From Kineosporiaceae bacterium (GTDB taxonomy: Bacteria > Actinomycetota > Actinomycetes > Actinomycetales > Kineosporiaceae): a DNA stretch of 64,000 nucleotides. The stretch covers positions 992,001-1,056,000 of the forward strand of contig JADJPO010000003.1 in the NCBI GenBank assembly GCA_016713225.1, given 5' to 3'. The notes below the pieces were generated by a model. It was not told where the DNA came from and searched no databases. It was given only the letters and a program-made list of their open reading frames with translations. How positions within the stretch are numbered: the stretch's first letter is position 1; each line of letters begins with the position of its first letter. Position numbers and translations under genes: made by a program. Shown here piece by piece: positions 48,025-63,808 of the stretch.

Positions 48025-48231
48025 TCAGCCCTCGACGTCGGCGAGGCGGTTCTGCAGGGTGCGGTGCACCGCTTCGATCACGGGGAGCTGGTCCTCCAGG
48101 GAGATGGCCGAGGCCCTGGCCAGCTCTCGCATCATCTCGTTCAGGCCTTCGTCGTCAGTGCCGGGTACCTCGGGTGTGACCGGGTCCACCGCATTCACCT
48201 CGGGCTCCCGACCGCCCTCATCCATGATCAT
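48025..48231 (-). CDS. Small conserved-type acidic protein
   Basis: This is a 68-residue protein, rich in Glu and Asp, ending with a helical segment (SLEDQLPVIEAVHRTLQNRLADV). A GGAAGGAG lies 6 nt before the ATG at 48231; an ATG at 48225 is possible. Similar short genes sit between the HAD phosphatase and tlyA in actinobacteria, which supports it being real. Function unknown. Confidence 0.7.
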   Translation of the reverse strand: MIMDEGGREPEVNAVDPVTPEVPGTDDEGLNEMMRELARASAISLEDQLPVIEAVHRTLQNRLADVEG

Positions 48232-48261
48232 TCGAGGCTCCTTCCCGTTGCCTCGATCACG

Positions 48262-49341
48262 CTATCGCGCCCAGGCTGCCGCGGTCTCGAAGCGGCGGCA
48301 GGCGGTCCACACGTCGTCGCTCGACGGTGGCTTCGACACGCCTGTCCGCGCATCGCGCCACGCCCAGGCAGCGCCACAGGCAGCGCGCAGCAGGTCCACC
48401 GGGTCGGTGCCGATGCTGCGGACCACCAGGGTGGCGTCATCGTCCTCGCCGGCCGACTCGACCGCCACCGTCGCCTCACGGCAGCGGGCGGTGACTCCAC
48501 CGGTGGTCTGGACGTCCACCGCGGGATGAGGGTGCAGCAGGCCGGACAGATCCGCAGCAAGGTAGGTCGGTCGTTGTGACGGTGGCGCAGCGACCAGATC
48601 ACCGACCCCGCTGACCCCGGTCATCACGGCCAATCCGGGCATGCCGGCGGCACGCGCGCCCTCGAGGTCGGTGTCCAGCCGGTCGCCGACCGCCACCGGG
48701 GCGGCGGCCCCGTATCGCTTCACGGCGTCGAGAAACGGCTCCGGCTGCGGCTTGCCGGCCACCAGGTCCGGACGACGCCCGCCGGCGGTCGCCACCGCTG
48801 CCACCAGTGAGCCGTTACCGGGAGCCGGTCCGAACGGAGTCGGCACGGTGAGATCCAGATTCGTTGCGAGCCAAGGCAATCCAGCCCGGACGGCGCGGGT
48901 CCCCTCGGCCAGCAGCCGCCAGGTCAGATCGGGGTTGAATCCCTGCGCGACGGCGTCCGGGGTGTCGTCCATCGTGGCCACCGGCACCAGACCCTGCTCG
49001 GTCAATGCCACCCGTAACCCCTCGCCCCCGATCACCAGCACCCGGGACCCGGCCGGTAAGCGCTCGGCGAGCAGCGCCGCCCCGACCTGAGCCGAGGTGA
49101 GCACCTCGCTCACGTCGACGGTGATCGAGAGCCGCCGCAGGTGATCGGCGACGGTGTCGGGTGTGCGGCTGGCGTTGTTGGTCAGGTAGCAGAGCCGCAT
49201 GCCCGCGGCCTGGACGCCGGCGATCGCCTCCGGTGCACCGGGTACCGGGTCCGGCCCCACATAGACGACACCGTCGAGGTCGACCACGGCCAGGTCGTGG
49301 ATCTCGCACAGCGGTCGCTCACTCGCCTCGAGCCCACTCAC
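48262..49341 (-). CDS. HAD-IIA family phosphatase (NagD-like)
   Basis: This is a 359-residue HAD phosphatase. The first motif is VVDLDGVVYVG with two catalytic Asp residues; YLTNNASRTPD is the NagD-type motif II, and AGKPQPEPF (Lys) and VGDRLDTDLEGARAAG (Asp pair) are motifs III and IV. A C-terminal extension of about 90 residues is present. The substrate is not known; sugar phosphates are usual. The GTG at 49341 overlaps the TPR-like gene stop. Confidence 0.9.
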   Translation of the reverse strand: MSGLEASERPLCEIHDLAVVDLDGVVYVGPDPVPGAPEAIAGVQAAGMRLCYLTNNASRTPDTVADHLRRLSITVDVSEVLTSAQVGAALLAERLPAGSRVLVIGGEGLRVALTEQGLVPVATMDDTPDAVAQGFNPDLTWRLLAEGTRAVRAGLPWLATNLDLTVPTPFGPAPGNGSLVAAVATAGGRRPDLVAGKPQPEPFLDAVKRYGAAAPVAVGDRLDTDLEGARAAGMPGLAVMTGVSGVGDLVAAPPSQRPTYLAADLSGLLHPHPAVDVQTTGGVTARCREATVAVESAGEDDDATLVVRSIGTDPVDLLRAACGAAWAWRDARTGVSKPPSSDDVWTACRRFETAAAWAR

Positions 49342-50957
49342 TGCGGTTCCTCCAGCAGGTCCAGGAAGTCACCGTCGGAGTCCTCGTCACCGACCAGATC
49401 CGAGTCGGCGGACGGCGCGTCGTCCGAGGGATGCAGGTCATCGTCGAGAGCATCCTCCAGCGACAGGCCCGCTCGCTCTGCCCAGGTCGCCGCCTCCTCG
49501 GTGCGACCGACCGCAGCCAGCGCCCGGGCATACGCCAGCTGGAGCCGCACCAGCCACTCCTCGCCACCCGTACTCTGCAGCTCGGGGATCTGGAGCGTGA
49601 TCACGGCAGCCTCGAGCTGGCCCAGATCGGCGCGTGCCCCGGCGGTGACGATCCGCAGTTCCATCTGATCGGCATGGCTCAGTCGCGCCGCCTCGGGCGA
49701 TGCGGCCAGGGCAAGTGCCCGTTCGGGGCGACCGAGCCCTCGCTCGCAGTCCGCCATCACCGCCAGGTGCGCTGAAGAACCCGTGAGCCGGCGCAGGGTG
49801 CGCAGCTCGGCCAACGCCTGGCCATAGCGACCGGTGTGATACGCCGCCAGACCCGTGGCCTCACGCACCACACTGATCCGCGCACCTCGCCCCCGGGCGG
49901 CGAGGGCATGTTCCCAGGCCAGCTCGGGGTCCTCGTCCAACAGCCTGCCGACCATGACCAGATGCCGGGCCACGATGACGGACCCGTGGGTGCCCAGGCT
50001 CGACAACTCGGCCCGCACCTCACGGTCGAGCTCCTTGCCGGTGACCTCGTCTGGTACCGGCGGTCCCACCGGTACCGACGGCCTGCGCACCTCGGACGAC
50101 GGCCGTTCCCCGGGCCGGCGGGAAGCGTCACCCTCGAACCGCTTGCGTGGCGCATCACCGTCGAACCGTTTGCGCGGCAAGGCTTCCCGTTCCGCTCGGG
50201 GGCCGCCGGTCAAACCGCCGCGCGACGGGCCGCTGCTCCGTGGCGGCCGGCCTTCACGTCGAGGATCCTCGCGACGAGGCCCACCGCCGGACGCTCCGCG
50301 CGACGGCGCCCCGGTACGTGGTGGGCGCTCTCCCGGCCCTCGCGCGTCACGACGGTCGTCGCCTCGTGGCGAGCTGTCGCGTCGGGGACCCCCGAACCCC
50401 GGGGGCCGGCCACCGCTGGCGTCACCGCGCGGACGATCGCTCGAAGGTCGCCCACCTGATCCCGCTGGACGACCGCTTGCTCCGGGCGGACGCCCACCTG
50501 TTCCGGTCGGACGCCCGCTCGCCGAGGGCCGTCCGCGGCTTCCCTGCCTCGGGCCGGCGCTCCATCGTTCACCGGTCGACCCGGCTCCCGAACGTCCACC
50601 ACTGCCGGACGGACGAGCACCACCAGGTCGGCCACCCTCGGCACCAGGGCGTCCCCCGGTTCCGCTGGCACGGCCTCCTGCGCTGCCGGGACGGCCCCCC
50701 GCGCTGTTGGGTCGGCCGCCCGCGCTGTTGGGTCGACCCCCCGAGCTGCTCGGGCGTCCGCCCGCTGCGCTCGACCGGCCACCGGCGCCGCTCGCTCGCC
50801 CATTGCCCGCATATCCGCCACGGCCACCGGAATCACTCGGCCGTCCCGTGCCCGACGACCCGGTACCTCCGCCGGAGCGAGGAGCGCCGCGCCCGACAGA
50901 ACGCCCACTCGACGGTCTCCGGCGATCGTCTCCGCGCTCGTTGTCGTCGTCGGCCAT
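49338..50957 (-). CDS. TPR-like protein with long disordered Gly/Arg/Pro-rich N-terminus
   Basis: This is a 539-residue protein. The first 270 residues are low complexity, with repeated units of the type GGRPNSA and GGRPGSA, and later many RR/GPR patches; this half is surely unstructured. The C-terminal half is helical with tetratricopeptide-like pairs (ALAARGRGARISVVREATG, LAELRTLRRLTGSS, LARALAAVGRTEEAATWAERAG). Relatives lie upstream of the HAD and tlyA genes in actinobacteria. Function unknown; protein or RNA contact through the basic half is inferred only. The ATG at 50957 follows GAGAGGGAG. Confidence 0.85.
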   Translation of the reverse strand: MADDDNERGDDRRRPSSGRSVGRGAPRSGGGTGSSGTGRPSDSGGRGGYAGNGRASGAGGRSSAAGGRPSSSGGRPNSAGGRPNSAGGRPGSAGGRASGTGGRPGAEGGRPGGARPSGSGGRSGAGSTGERWSAGPRQGSRGRPSASGRPTGTGGRPPGASGRPAGSGGRPSSDRPRGDASGGRPPGFGGPRRDSSPRGDDRRDARGPGERPPRTGAPSRGASGGGPRREDPRREGRPPRSSGPSRGGLTGGPRAEREALPRKRFDGDAPRKRFEGDASRRPGERPSSEVRRPSVPVGPPVPDEVTGKELDREVRAELSSLGTHGSVIVARHLVMVGRLLDEDPELAWEHALAARGRGARISVVREATGLAAYHTGRYGQALAELRTLRRLTGSSAHLAVMADCERGLGRPERALALAASPEAARLSHADQMELRIVTAGARADLGQLEAAVITLQIPELQSTGGEEWLVRLQLAYARALAAVGRTEEAATWAERAGLSLEDALDDDLHPSDDAPSADSDLVGDEDSDGDFLDLLEEPQ

Positions 50958-51015
50958 GTGACTCCCTCTCAGTGGTTCCAGGACTCTCTCACAACGGCCG
51001 GGGAACACCGTCGGC

Positions 51016-51056
51016 AAAACACCGATGGCGGTCACCCTCACGGGTGACCGCCATCG
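51016..51056 (-). terminator. Intrinsic terminator of the rRNA operon
   Basis: A perfect 15-bp stem (CGATGGCGGTCACCC and its complement, 51023-51056) with a 4-base loop, followed on the minus strand by GTGTTTT. It lies 10 nt past the end of 5S rRNA and before the TPR-like gene. Confidence 0.92.
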
Positions 51057-51066
51057 TGAAAGATGT

Positions 51067-51183
51067 CCGGCGGCGTCCTACTCTCCCACCCGGTCCCCCG
51101 GGCAGTACCATCGGCGCAGGCGGGCTTAGCTTCCGGGTTCGGAATGGAGCCGGGCGTTTCCCCGCCGCTATGGCCGCCGAAAC
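51067..51183 (-). rRNA. 5S ribosomal RNA
   Basis: This is 117 nt beginning GTTTCGGCGGCCATAGCGG, with the internal segment CCATTCCGAACCCGGAAG and the 3' end GCCGCCGGAC pairing with the 5' end. It is the last gene of the rRNA operon. Confidence 0.96.
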
Positions 51184-51252
51184 ACTATGGAGATGTCGTC
51201 GGATATACCGACCGCACCTCGGGAACCGCACAGTGGACGCGAGCAAGTCTGT

Positions 51253-56226
<4,974 letters not shown>

Positions 56227-56824
56227 TGATGTCTTATACGGCGTCGGTGCACGCACCGGCGCCGACATCTCGAAGTTGGTCCCGAAGGACCTGATCTGGC
56301 TGAGCAGATGAACTCTAGCTCATCTATCTCTACCAAAGGAATCGTTCACGAGTTAGTATCGAACGGACCCGAAGGGACCGACCGCCACCACCTCGCGACG
56401 AGGTTATTTGGCATCGACTTTTGGCACACTGTTGAGTTCTCAAGGAGCGGACGCGCACCGATTATTGGACCTTTCGGTCTGTTTTCGGGGCAACCCTTCA
56501 AGCTTAGGTCTTCCGCGTTCCCCGGTCAAATCGGCCTTGCGGCTGATCGGAGAGGCTTGGAAGAGCCGCCCCACACCTTCGAAACACTCGCTGTAGCGAG
56601 TGCCTTGGAGGCTAGGGGGTCACCCTGCGGGACCGGCCACTTGGTGTCCGTTTCTCCCTGTCGGGCTGACATCGAGAACAGTACGGAGCAGCCGATGCAG
56701 AGTCAAATCGGGGGGTCAAGAGCCTTCTGACCTGCACAGATGCCCCTGAGTGAGCGCAACTACGGGGGGTCACAGGCCTGTTTCGGGCGGAGATGAGACC
56801 TGCATCACGCGCCACGTCGTGCCG
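56227..56824 (-). promoter_or_regulatory. rRNA operon leader and tandem promoters
   Basis: This 598-bp gap before 16S holds two sigma-70-like promoters on the minus strand. P1: -35 TTGACT at 56701-56706 and -10 TACTGT at 56678-56683 with 17 bases between. P2: -35 TTGACC at 56524-56529 and -10 TAAGCT at 56501-56506, also 17 bases apart. Downstream is a leader with TTGAGAACTCAACAGTGTGCC, a segment usual before actinobacterial 16S genes. No gene is seen in the gap. Confidence 0.75.
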
Positions 56825-58120
56825 TCACTCCCCCACGTTGATCACAGCGAGTGACCGGCGTCCGCGCCGGAGCACGGCCCAACGCCCGTGCAACAGGTCT
56901 CCGACACCGAGCGTGGCGTCCTCGCTCATCACCTTGACGTTGTTCAGGTACGCACCCCCCTCGCCGATGGCCCGACGTCCGGCGGACTTGCTCGCGACCA
57001 GGCCGCTGGCCGCCAGAAGATCCACGATCAAGTGCTCCCCGGCCGGGACCGTCGCTCCCGGGAGCTCGCGCAGGGCGTCCCCCAAGGTGGCGGCGTCCAG
57101 GCTCGTCAGATCCCCCCGCCCGAACAACGCCTGACCGGCGGCCTCCACCCGGTGCGCGACCTCGGCCCCGTGCACCAGTGTGGTCACATCCCGGGCGAGT
57201 GCCCGTTGTGCCTCGCGCGCCTGTGGCCGTTCGGCCACCGCCCGTTCCAGGTCGGCGATCTCGTCACGATCGCGATCGCTGAAGATCCGCAGCAAGGTCG
57301 CCACCGACGCGTCCTCGATGTTGAGGAAGTACTGGAAGAACGCGTACGGCGAGGTCATGTCCGGCGACAGCCAGATGGCGTTGCCCTCCGACTTGCCGAA
57401 CTTGGTTCCCGAGGAGTCGGTGAGCAGCGGCGTCGACAGGGCGTCGACCGAGACACCCTCGGCCCGGTGCACCAGATCGACTCCTGCCGTCAGGTTCCCC
57501 CACTGATCGGAGCCGCCGGTCTGCAGCACGCACCCGTACTTCCGGTACAGGTGCAGGAAGTCCAGGGCTTGCAACAGCTGGTAGCTGAATTCGGTGTAGG
57601 AGATCCCCTCACGGCTGGTCAGCCGGGCCGAGACGGCCTCCTTGCGGATCATCTGATTCACCCGGAAGTGCTTGCCGATGTCCCGCAGGAAGTCCAACGC
57701 CGACAGCGGCGCCGTCCACTCGAGGTTGTCCACCAGCAGAGCCGGGTTGGCTCCGTCGAAGTCGAGGAACGGCTGCACCAGTGCCTTGATCCGGGCGACG
57801 TTGTCGGCGGTCTGTTCCTTGGTCTTCAGCACCCGCTCGGCCGTGGGCTTGGGATCTCCGATCAGTCCGGTCGAGCCCCCCACCAGGCAGATCACCCGGT
57901 GGCCCGCACGCTGCAGCAGTCGAAGCACCACCAACTGCACCAGGTTGCCGAAGTGCAGGCTGGGCGCGGTCGGGTCGAAGCCGCAGTACACCGTGACCGG
58001 ACCACCGGCCAGCGCCCGGCGCACCGCCTCCTCGTCCGTCATCTGTGCCACCAGGCCCCGCCAGAACAGGTCCTCCAGCACGTCGGCCCGAGCCGCCACC
58101 TCGATCGGGGTTTCACTCAC
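56825..58120 (-). CDS. tyrS: Tyrosyl-tRNA synthetase
   Basis: This is a 431-residue class I aminoacyl-tRNA synthetase that charges tRNA-Tyr. The HIGH motif reads SLHFGNLVQL and the KMSKS motif KFGKSEGN. The binding segment YTEFSYQLLQALDFLHL and TGGSDQWGNLT are typical. The last 70 residues are an S4-like RNA-binding domain (VASKSAGRRAIGEGGAYLNN). The GTG at 58120 fits the conserved N-terminus. It lies upstream of the rRNA operon in the same direction. Confidence 0.97.
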   Translation of the reverse strand: MSETPIEVAARADVLEDLFWRGLVAQMTDEEAVRRALAGGPVTVYCGFDPTAPSLHFGNLVQLVVLRLLQRAGHRVICLVGGSTGLIGDPKPTAERVLKTKEQTADNVARIKALVQPFLDFDGANPALLVDNLEWTAPLSALDFLRDIGKHFRVNQMIRKEAVSARLTSREGISYTEFSYQLLQALDFLHLYRKYGCVLQTGGSDQWGNLTAGVDLVHRAEGVSVDALSTPLLTDSSGTKFGKSEGNAIWLSPDMTSPYAFFQYFLNIEDASVATLLRIFSDRDRDEIADLERAVAERPQAREAQRALARDVTTLVHGAEVAHRVEAAGQALFGRGDLTSLDAATLGDALRELPGATVPAGEHLIVDLLAASGLVASKSAGRRAIGEGGAYLNNVKVMSEDATLGVGDLLHGRWAVLRRGRRSLAVINVGE

Positions 58121-58216
58121 CGTCTCGCCTGGTCCTCTCGTGTCGTCCGCCCGGCCACACCCGCACCGGGTCTGTCCGACATCCTGCCGGATACGGTTCG
58201 GGTCACGTGCCGGTGG

Positions 58217-59185
58217 TCAGGCTCGTCCCCGATCTCGCCAGCGGGCCACGATGTGCGCCCGCCGCCGCGACATTCGCGCCCACACCGCCTGCTGAAACGC
58301 CAGCGTGGCCCATCCCGCCAGGCCCATCCCCACGAGATTCACGGTCAACTGCAGCAGGCTGCCCCAGGCCTCGTGGCCGACTCCGAAGGCCGCGGCCAGC
58401 GCCACGTTGCCGGCGGCGGGGATGGTCGTGACCGAGATGAACACCCCGGACAGTCCGCCGAGTCGTGCCGAGGTCAGCGAGAGAACGCCGGCCGCTGCGG
58501 CGATCAGTGCCACCACCAGCGACCAGCGGTCCGGTGAGTAGACGAAGCCGGTGCCGGGTCTCGGGCCGGTCACTGCTTCGATCTCGATCCAGCCCGCCGC
58601 CCGGGCTGCCCACGCGGCGAGCGTGGTCAACACCATCGAGATCGCGAATCCGGCCGCCAAGGTGCGCGCGGCCATCCGCAGCAGGGTCCAGCGCCGCCGC
58701 ACCAGGGACAGCCCGAGGGCAGCCACCGCACCGAACTCGGGCCCGAGCACCATGGCGCCGATCACCAGGATCTGGGAATCCAGCACGATGGCGATCGCTG
58801 CCAGCACCGTGGCCAGCGTCATGAAACTGAGGTAGGTCCAGTTGAGTTCGCTGTCCTCGTAGGCGCGCTGGGTGACCTCCGCCCAGACCACCGCATCAGC
58901 GCTGCTGCCCGGCGCGAGGCGTTCGGCGGCGTAGGCATCGGCCGACAGCCAGGTCGGCACGGACTCGATGTGCACGGTGCCTTCATGCTGGACGCCGAGC
59001 GCGCGCAACGCGTCCAGCACATCGTTGGCGGCCTCCCGGGCGACGTCGGCCGTGACGAGATCTCCGCTGGGGCGTATCGCGGCGCCCCGGACGACGACCA
59101 GAGCGCTGACTGCCGGGTCGGAGGCGAGCCGTTGCAGGACATCGTCGGTCAGGCGCGCGGGGGCGGTGACGGTGAGACGCAGCAC
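58217..59185 (-). CDS. DUF389 family membrane protein
   Basis: This is a 322-residue membrane protein. The N-terminal 110 residues form a soluble ferredoxin-like domain; the C-terminal part has about six hydrophobic segments, among them LSFMTLATVLAAIAIVLDSQI followed by LVIGAMVLGPEFGAVAALGL, the signature of the DUF389 family. Function unknown. The GTG at 59185 lies 5 nt after the stop of the glycosylase gene upstream, which is translated in the same direction. Confidence 0.85.
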   Translation of the reverse strand: MLRLTVTAPARLTDDVLQRLASDPAVSALVVVRGAAIRPSGDLVTADVAREAANDVLDALRALGVQHEGTVHIESVPTWLSADAYAAERLAPGSSADAVVWAEVTQRAYEDSELNWTYLSFMTLATVLAAIAIVLDSQILVIGAMVLGPEFGAVAALGLSLVRRRWTLLRMAARTLAAGFAISMVLTTLAAWAARAAGWIEIEAVTGPRPGTGFVYSPDRWSLVVALIAAAAGVLSLTSARLGGLSGVFISVTTIPAAGNVALAAAFGVGHEAWGSLLQLTVNLVGMGLAGWATLAFQQAVWARMSRRRAHIVARWRDRGRA

Positions 59186-59190
59186 GATCG

Positions 59191-59922
59191 TCAGTCTGGA
59201 GCAGCGGACGGGTCGGCCACACGGCACATCGCCGAGGCGGTGGTGGTTCGGCTGGCCCGGCGGGAGCGAACGACGCCCGGGCGATACCCCGAGACGGTCG
59301 GCTCGCCGTCCAGCCAGAAGCGCCACGGATACCGCGCGGCGTCGCCACCGGGGCCGCTGACCCCGACCCGAGGACCGGTGCGCAGCGCCGCGTCGAGTGC
59401 GGGCTGCGCGCCGTCCGGGGGTCGCTCGAGCCAGATCCGGGGCTCGCCGGCACACAGGTCGTGGCCGTCGTGGGACCCGTCCAGCCCGAGCGCCCGGGTG
59501 AGCCGTGCCGGTCCACGGGCGAGGTCACGATCAGGCGGTGGCGCGCCGTCCGGACGGCTGCGGCGTCCCCGGGCCAGCGGCAGGCCGGTGACGATCTCGC
59601 CCGCGCGCAGCAGCACCGCCCCCGCGGAGCCGTCCGGGCCACAGACCACGTTGGCGCACCAGTGCATGCCGTAGGTGAAGTAGACGTAGAGATGCCCGGG
59701 CGGCCCGAACATGACCGTGGTGCGTGGGGTCCGACCGCGGAACGCGTGGGAACCGGGATCCTCGCCCTGACCGGCGTAAGCCTCGACCTCGGTCAGCCGG
59801 ACCGCGACGCGTCCCTGGGCACTCTCGTGCACCAGGACGGCGCCGAGCAGGTGGGGGGCGACCTCGAGTGAGGTGGCCTGCACGGCGGCGCGCGGGACCC
59901 GGAGCATCCGAGGGGGCGGCAT
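59191..59922 (-). CDS. mpg: 3-methyladenine DNA glycosylase (AAG/Mpg family)
   Basis: This is a 243-residue repair glycosylase that removes alkylated purines. The family motifs TEVEAYAGQGEDPGSHAF (catalytic Glu region), YVYFTYGMHWCANVV and GPARLTRALGL are seen. The ATG at 59922 is chosen; an ATG at 59907 is the alternative. It is divergent from the LLM-class gene, with 26 bp between the starts. Confidence 0.92.
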   Translation of the reverse strand: MPPPRMLRVPRAAVQATSLEVAPHLLGAVLVHESAQGRVAVRLTEVEAYAGQGEDPGSHAFRGRTPRTTVMFGPPGHLYVYFTYGMHWCANVVCGPDGSAGAVLLRAGEIVTGLPLARGRRSRPDGAPPPDRDLARGPARLTRALGLDGSHDGHDLCAGEPRIWLERPPDGAQPALDAALRTGPRVGVSGPGGDAARYPWRFWLDGEPTVSGYRPGVVRSRRASRTTTASAMCRVADPSAAPD

Positions 59923-59948
59923 CGGACGATGCTGGCACACTCGCGCGG

Positions 59949-60854
59949 GTGAGAGTTGGCGTGCAGTTGCCCGAAGTCGAGTACGAGATCTCGTTCCCGG
60001 ACCTGATCGCGCTCGCCCGCCAGGTGGAACAGGCCGGGTTCGACGCCATCTGGCTGGGCGACCACCTGCTCTACGACCTGCCCGTCGGGCCTCGCGGACC
60101 ATGGGAGTGCTGGACCAGTCTGGCCGCGCTGGCGGCCAGCACCGAGCGGGTGCGGCTCGGCCCGCTGGTGGCCGCCACGAGCTTTCACGCTCCGGCGATG
60201 CTGGCCAAGATGGCCGCCACGGTGGACGCGATCAGCGGTGGGCGGTTGGTGCTCGGGCTCGGCGCAGGCTGGAACCGGCGCGAGTATGCGGCGTTCGGCT
60301 TTCCGTACGACGCCCGGGTGGGCCGGTTCGAGGAGGCGTTCACCATCGTGCGCACTCTGCTGGCCGAAGGGGCCATCGATCATCGGGGCACGTACTACAC
60401 CGCCGAGGACGCCGTGCTGCACCCGCGCTCGCCGCGTCCCGGTGGGCCGCCGCTGATGATCGGCTCGATCGGTCCACGGATGCAGGCGATCACGCTGCCG
60501 TACGTGGCGTCCTGGAACGTGTGGTGGAGCGACTTCGGCAACACTCCCGAGGGCTTCGCCGAGGTGAAAGCCGTTGTGGACGAGCGGATTGCGACCATCG
60601 GACGAACCGGCGAGATCGAGGCGAGCTGCGCCGTCCATGTTCGATTGCCCGGTGGCGTGGGGCGGCAGATGGGCGATTACCCGGCCGATCGGGGCCGGCC
60701 ACTGGAAGGCACGCCGGACGAGCTCGCCGATCAGCTGGCGGGCTTCGCCGCAGTGGGCGCGGACGAGATCCAGCTGGTGGTCGACCCGATCGTGCCGGCC
60801 GGCATCGACGCCCTCGGTGAGACCCTGCAGCTGCTGCGGTCGCGTCGGCACTAG
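59949..60854 (+). CDS. LLM-class flavin/F420-dependent oxidoreductase
   Basis: This is a 301-residue TIM-barrel oxidoreductase of the luciferase-like monooxygenase class. Visible parts: AIWLGDHLLYDLP near residue 35, LGPLVAATSFHAPAMLAKM, DAISGGRLVLGLGAGWNRREY, and PRPGGPPLMIGSIGPRM. Many actinobacterial members use F420 rather than FMN; the sequence alone does not settle it. The GTG at 59949 begins MRVGVQLPEVEY, and the next gene alaX starts 12 bp after its stop. Confidence 0.88.
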   Translation: MRVGVQLPEVEYEISFPDLIALARQVEQAGFDAIWLGDHLLYDLPVGPRGPWECWTSLAALAASTERVRLGPLVAATSFHAPAMLAKMAATVDAISGGRLVLGLGAGWNRREYAAFGFPYDARVGRFEEAFTIVRTLLAEGAIDHRGTYYTAEDAVLHPRSPRPGGPPLMIGSIGPRMQAITLPYVASWNVWWSDFGNTPEGFAEVKAVVDERIATIGRTGEIEASCAVHVRLPGGVGRQMGDYPADRGRPLEGTPDELADQLAGFAAVGADEIQLVVDPIVPAGIDALGETLQLLRSRRH

Positions 60855-60865
60855 GGTGCCTCGTC

Positions 60866-61603
60866 GTGGAGGCAGAGCGGCACGGCAGGACCCATCGGCT
60901 CGAACTCGGTGACCAGACGCTGCGGGAATGGACCGCGACGGTGCTGGACGCCGTCCCGGACGGGATCGTGCTGGACCGCAGCGCGTTCTACCCAGGCGGG
61001 GGCGGGCAGCCGCCGGACCACGGCGTGCTGCTCTGGGGTGGGGTACAGACCCGCATCGTGGGCACCCGCAAGGGTGACGAGCTCTACCTGCTGCCGGCCG
61101 AGGGCGATCCGTTGCCGCCGGTCGGGACGGCTGTCACCGGTGCCGTCGAGCAGGCGCGGCGGACGGCGCTGATGCGCACCCACTCGGGGCTGCACCTGCT
61201 CTCGGGCGTGGTGTTCCGCGACTTCGGAGCGCTGGTCACCGGAGGCAACATGGAGCCGCTGGAGGCTCGGATGGACTTCAACCTGCCGAGCGTTCCCGAG
61301 GGCTTCCGCGACGCTGTGGCCGCCGCCTGCGCGGCCGAGGTCGCCGCCGACCGGGCGATCACCACCACGACGCTGCCACGCGAACAGGCCTTCGCCGACT
61401 ACCCCGACCTGATCCGTACCGCCACGAACCTGCTACCCGACGACCTCGAGGTGGTACGGATCGTCGACATCGCCGGCCTGGACACCCAGGCGGACGCCGG
61501 CACGCACGTCGCGTCGACGTCCCAGATCGGTGGCCTGGAGATCGTCAAGATCGAGAACAAGGGCAAGGGCTTCCGCCGGCTGCGGGTCCGCATCACCGGC
61601 TGA
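60866..61603 (+). CDS. alaX: Alanyl-tRNA editing protein AlaX
   Basis: This is a 245-residue AlaX-type free editing domain that removes wrongly charged amino acids from tRNA-Ala. The zinc-site motif HSGLH (H-x3-H) is near residue 106. The second zinc segment reads DTQADAGTHVAST; the Cys of the CGGTH form is Ala here, as in several bacterial relatives. The N-terminal segment FYPGGGGQPPDHG is the usual start of the family. The GTG at 60866 fits, and it is coupled to the oxidoreductase gene upstream. Confidence 0.9.
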   Translation: MEAERHGRTHRLELGDQTLREWTATVLDAVPDGIVLDRSAFYPGGGGQPPDHGVLLWGGVQTRIVGTRKGDELYLLPAEGDPLPPVGTAVTGAVEQARRTALMRTHSGLHLLSGVVFRDFGALVTGGNMEPLEARMDFNLPSVPEGFRDAVAAACAAEVAADRAITTTTLPREQAFADYPDLIRTATNLLPDDLEVVRIVDIAGLDTQADAGTHVASTSQIGGLEIVKIENKGKGFRRLRVRITG

Positions 61604-61645
61604 GGCAAGCCCAGCCGGCCGAGACCCCCACCCCCACCCCAACCT

Positions 61646-61737
61646 GCTCATGCTCCGCAGGTGACGCGTTGAACCCGGATTCGAGGCTGAAAACGCGTCA
61701 CTGGCGGAGCATGAGCGGTCAGCTGCGGAGCATGAGC
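61646..61737. repeat. Palindromic repeat between alaX and argH
   Basis: Inverted arms of 25 bp (61646-61670 and 61692-61716, two mismatches) enclose 21 bases. A third, shorter copy of the right arm (TGCGGAGCATGAGCGG) follows. A C-rich run (CCCCCACCCCCACCCC) precedes it. It lies between convergent genes and may also act as a terminator. Confidence 0.9.
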
Positions 61738-61744
61738 GGGTTTG

Positions 61745-63211
<1,467 letters not shown>

Positions 63212-63252
63212 GGGAGGATCCTCCTGGTCATACGTCGGGGTCATGCGCGAGG

Positions 63253-63798
63253 TCACGCGTCCAGATCGGCCCGGCCGCTGCGGGCCAGGTCGAGGAACCG
63301 GGCAGCGACCGCGTCACCGCCGAGCGGCTCCCGGGTCACCACCAAGATGGTGTCATCCCCCGCGATGGTGCCCAGCACCGACGGCAGATAGGAGCTGTCG
63401 ATGGCCGAGGCGAGGAATTGGGCCGCACCGGGCGGGGTGCGCAACACCACGAGGTTGGCCGACGCCTCGGCGGTGACCAGCACTTCGGCACAGACCCGGG
63501 CCAACCGCGCGTCCAGCACCTCCTGCGACAGGCCCGCCTGCGGCGTCCGGTCACCGCCCTCGCCCGGGACGGCGTAGACCAGTCCCCCACCCGGGTAGCG
63601 CACCTTGATCGCGCCGAGCTCGACCAGATCGCGCGACAACGTGGCCTGGGTGACCACGACGTCGTGGGCGGTGAGCAACTCGGCCAGTTCGACCTGGGAA
63701 CGCACCGGGTGACGGCGCAGCAGATCGACGATGGTGTGGTGCCGCGCCGCCTTGGTGGGGGCACTGCGTCCGAGCTGCGAGGGGGTGTCGAGGGACAT
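63253..63798 (-). CDS. argR: Arginine repressor
   Basis: This is a 181-residue hexameric repressor that binds ARG boxes with arginine as co-repressor. The N-terminal winged helix is VRSQVELAELLTAHDVVVTQ and ATLSRDLVELGAIK. The C-terminal arginine-binding part includes VVLRTPPGAAQFLASAID and VLGTIAGDDTILVV, where GDD contacts arginine. The ATG at 63798 follows AGGAGG. It lies 10 bp after argD in the same direction. Confidence 0.94.
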   Translation of the reverse strand: MSLDTPSQLGRSAPTKAARHHTIVDLLRRHPVRSQVELAELLTAHDVVVTQATLSRDLVELGAIKVRYPGGGLVYAVPGEGGDRTPQAGLSQEVLDARLARVCAEVLVTAEASANLVVLRTPPGAAQFLASAIDSSYLPSVLGTIAGDDTILVVTREPLGGDAVAARFLDLARSGRADLDA

Positions 63799-63808
63799 CG
63801 CCGGCCTC

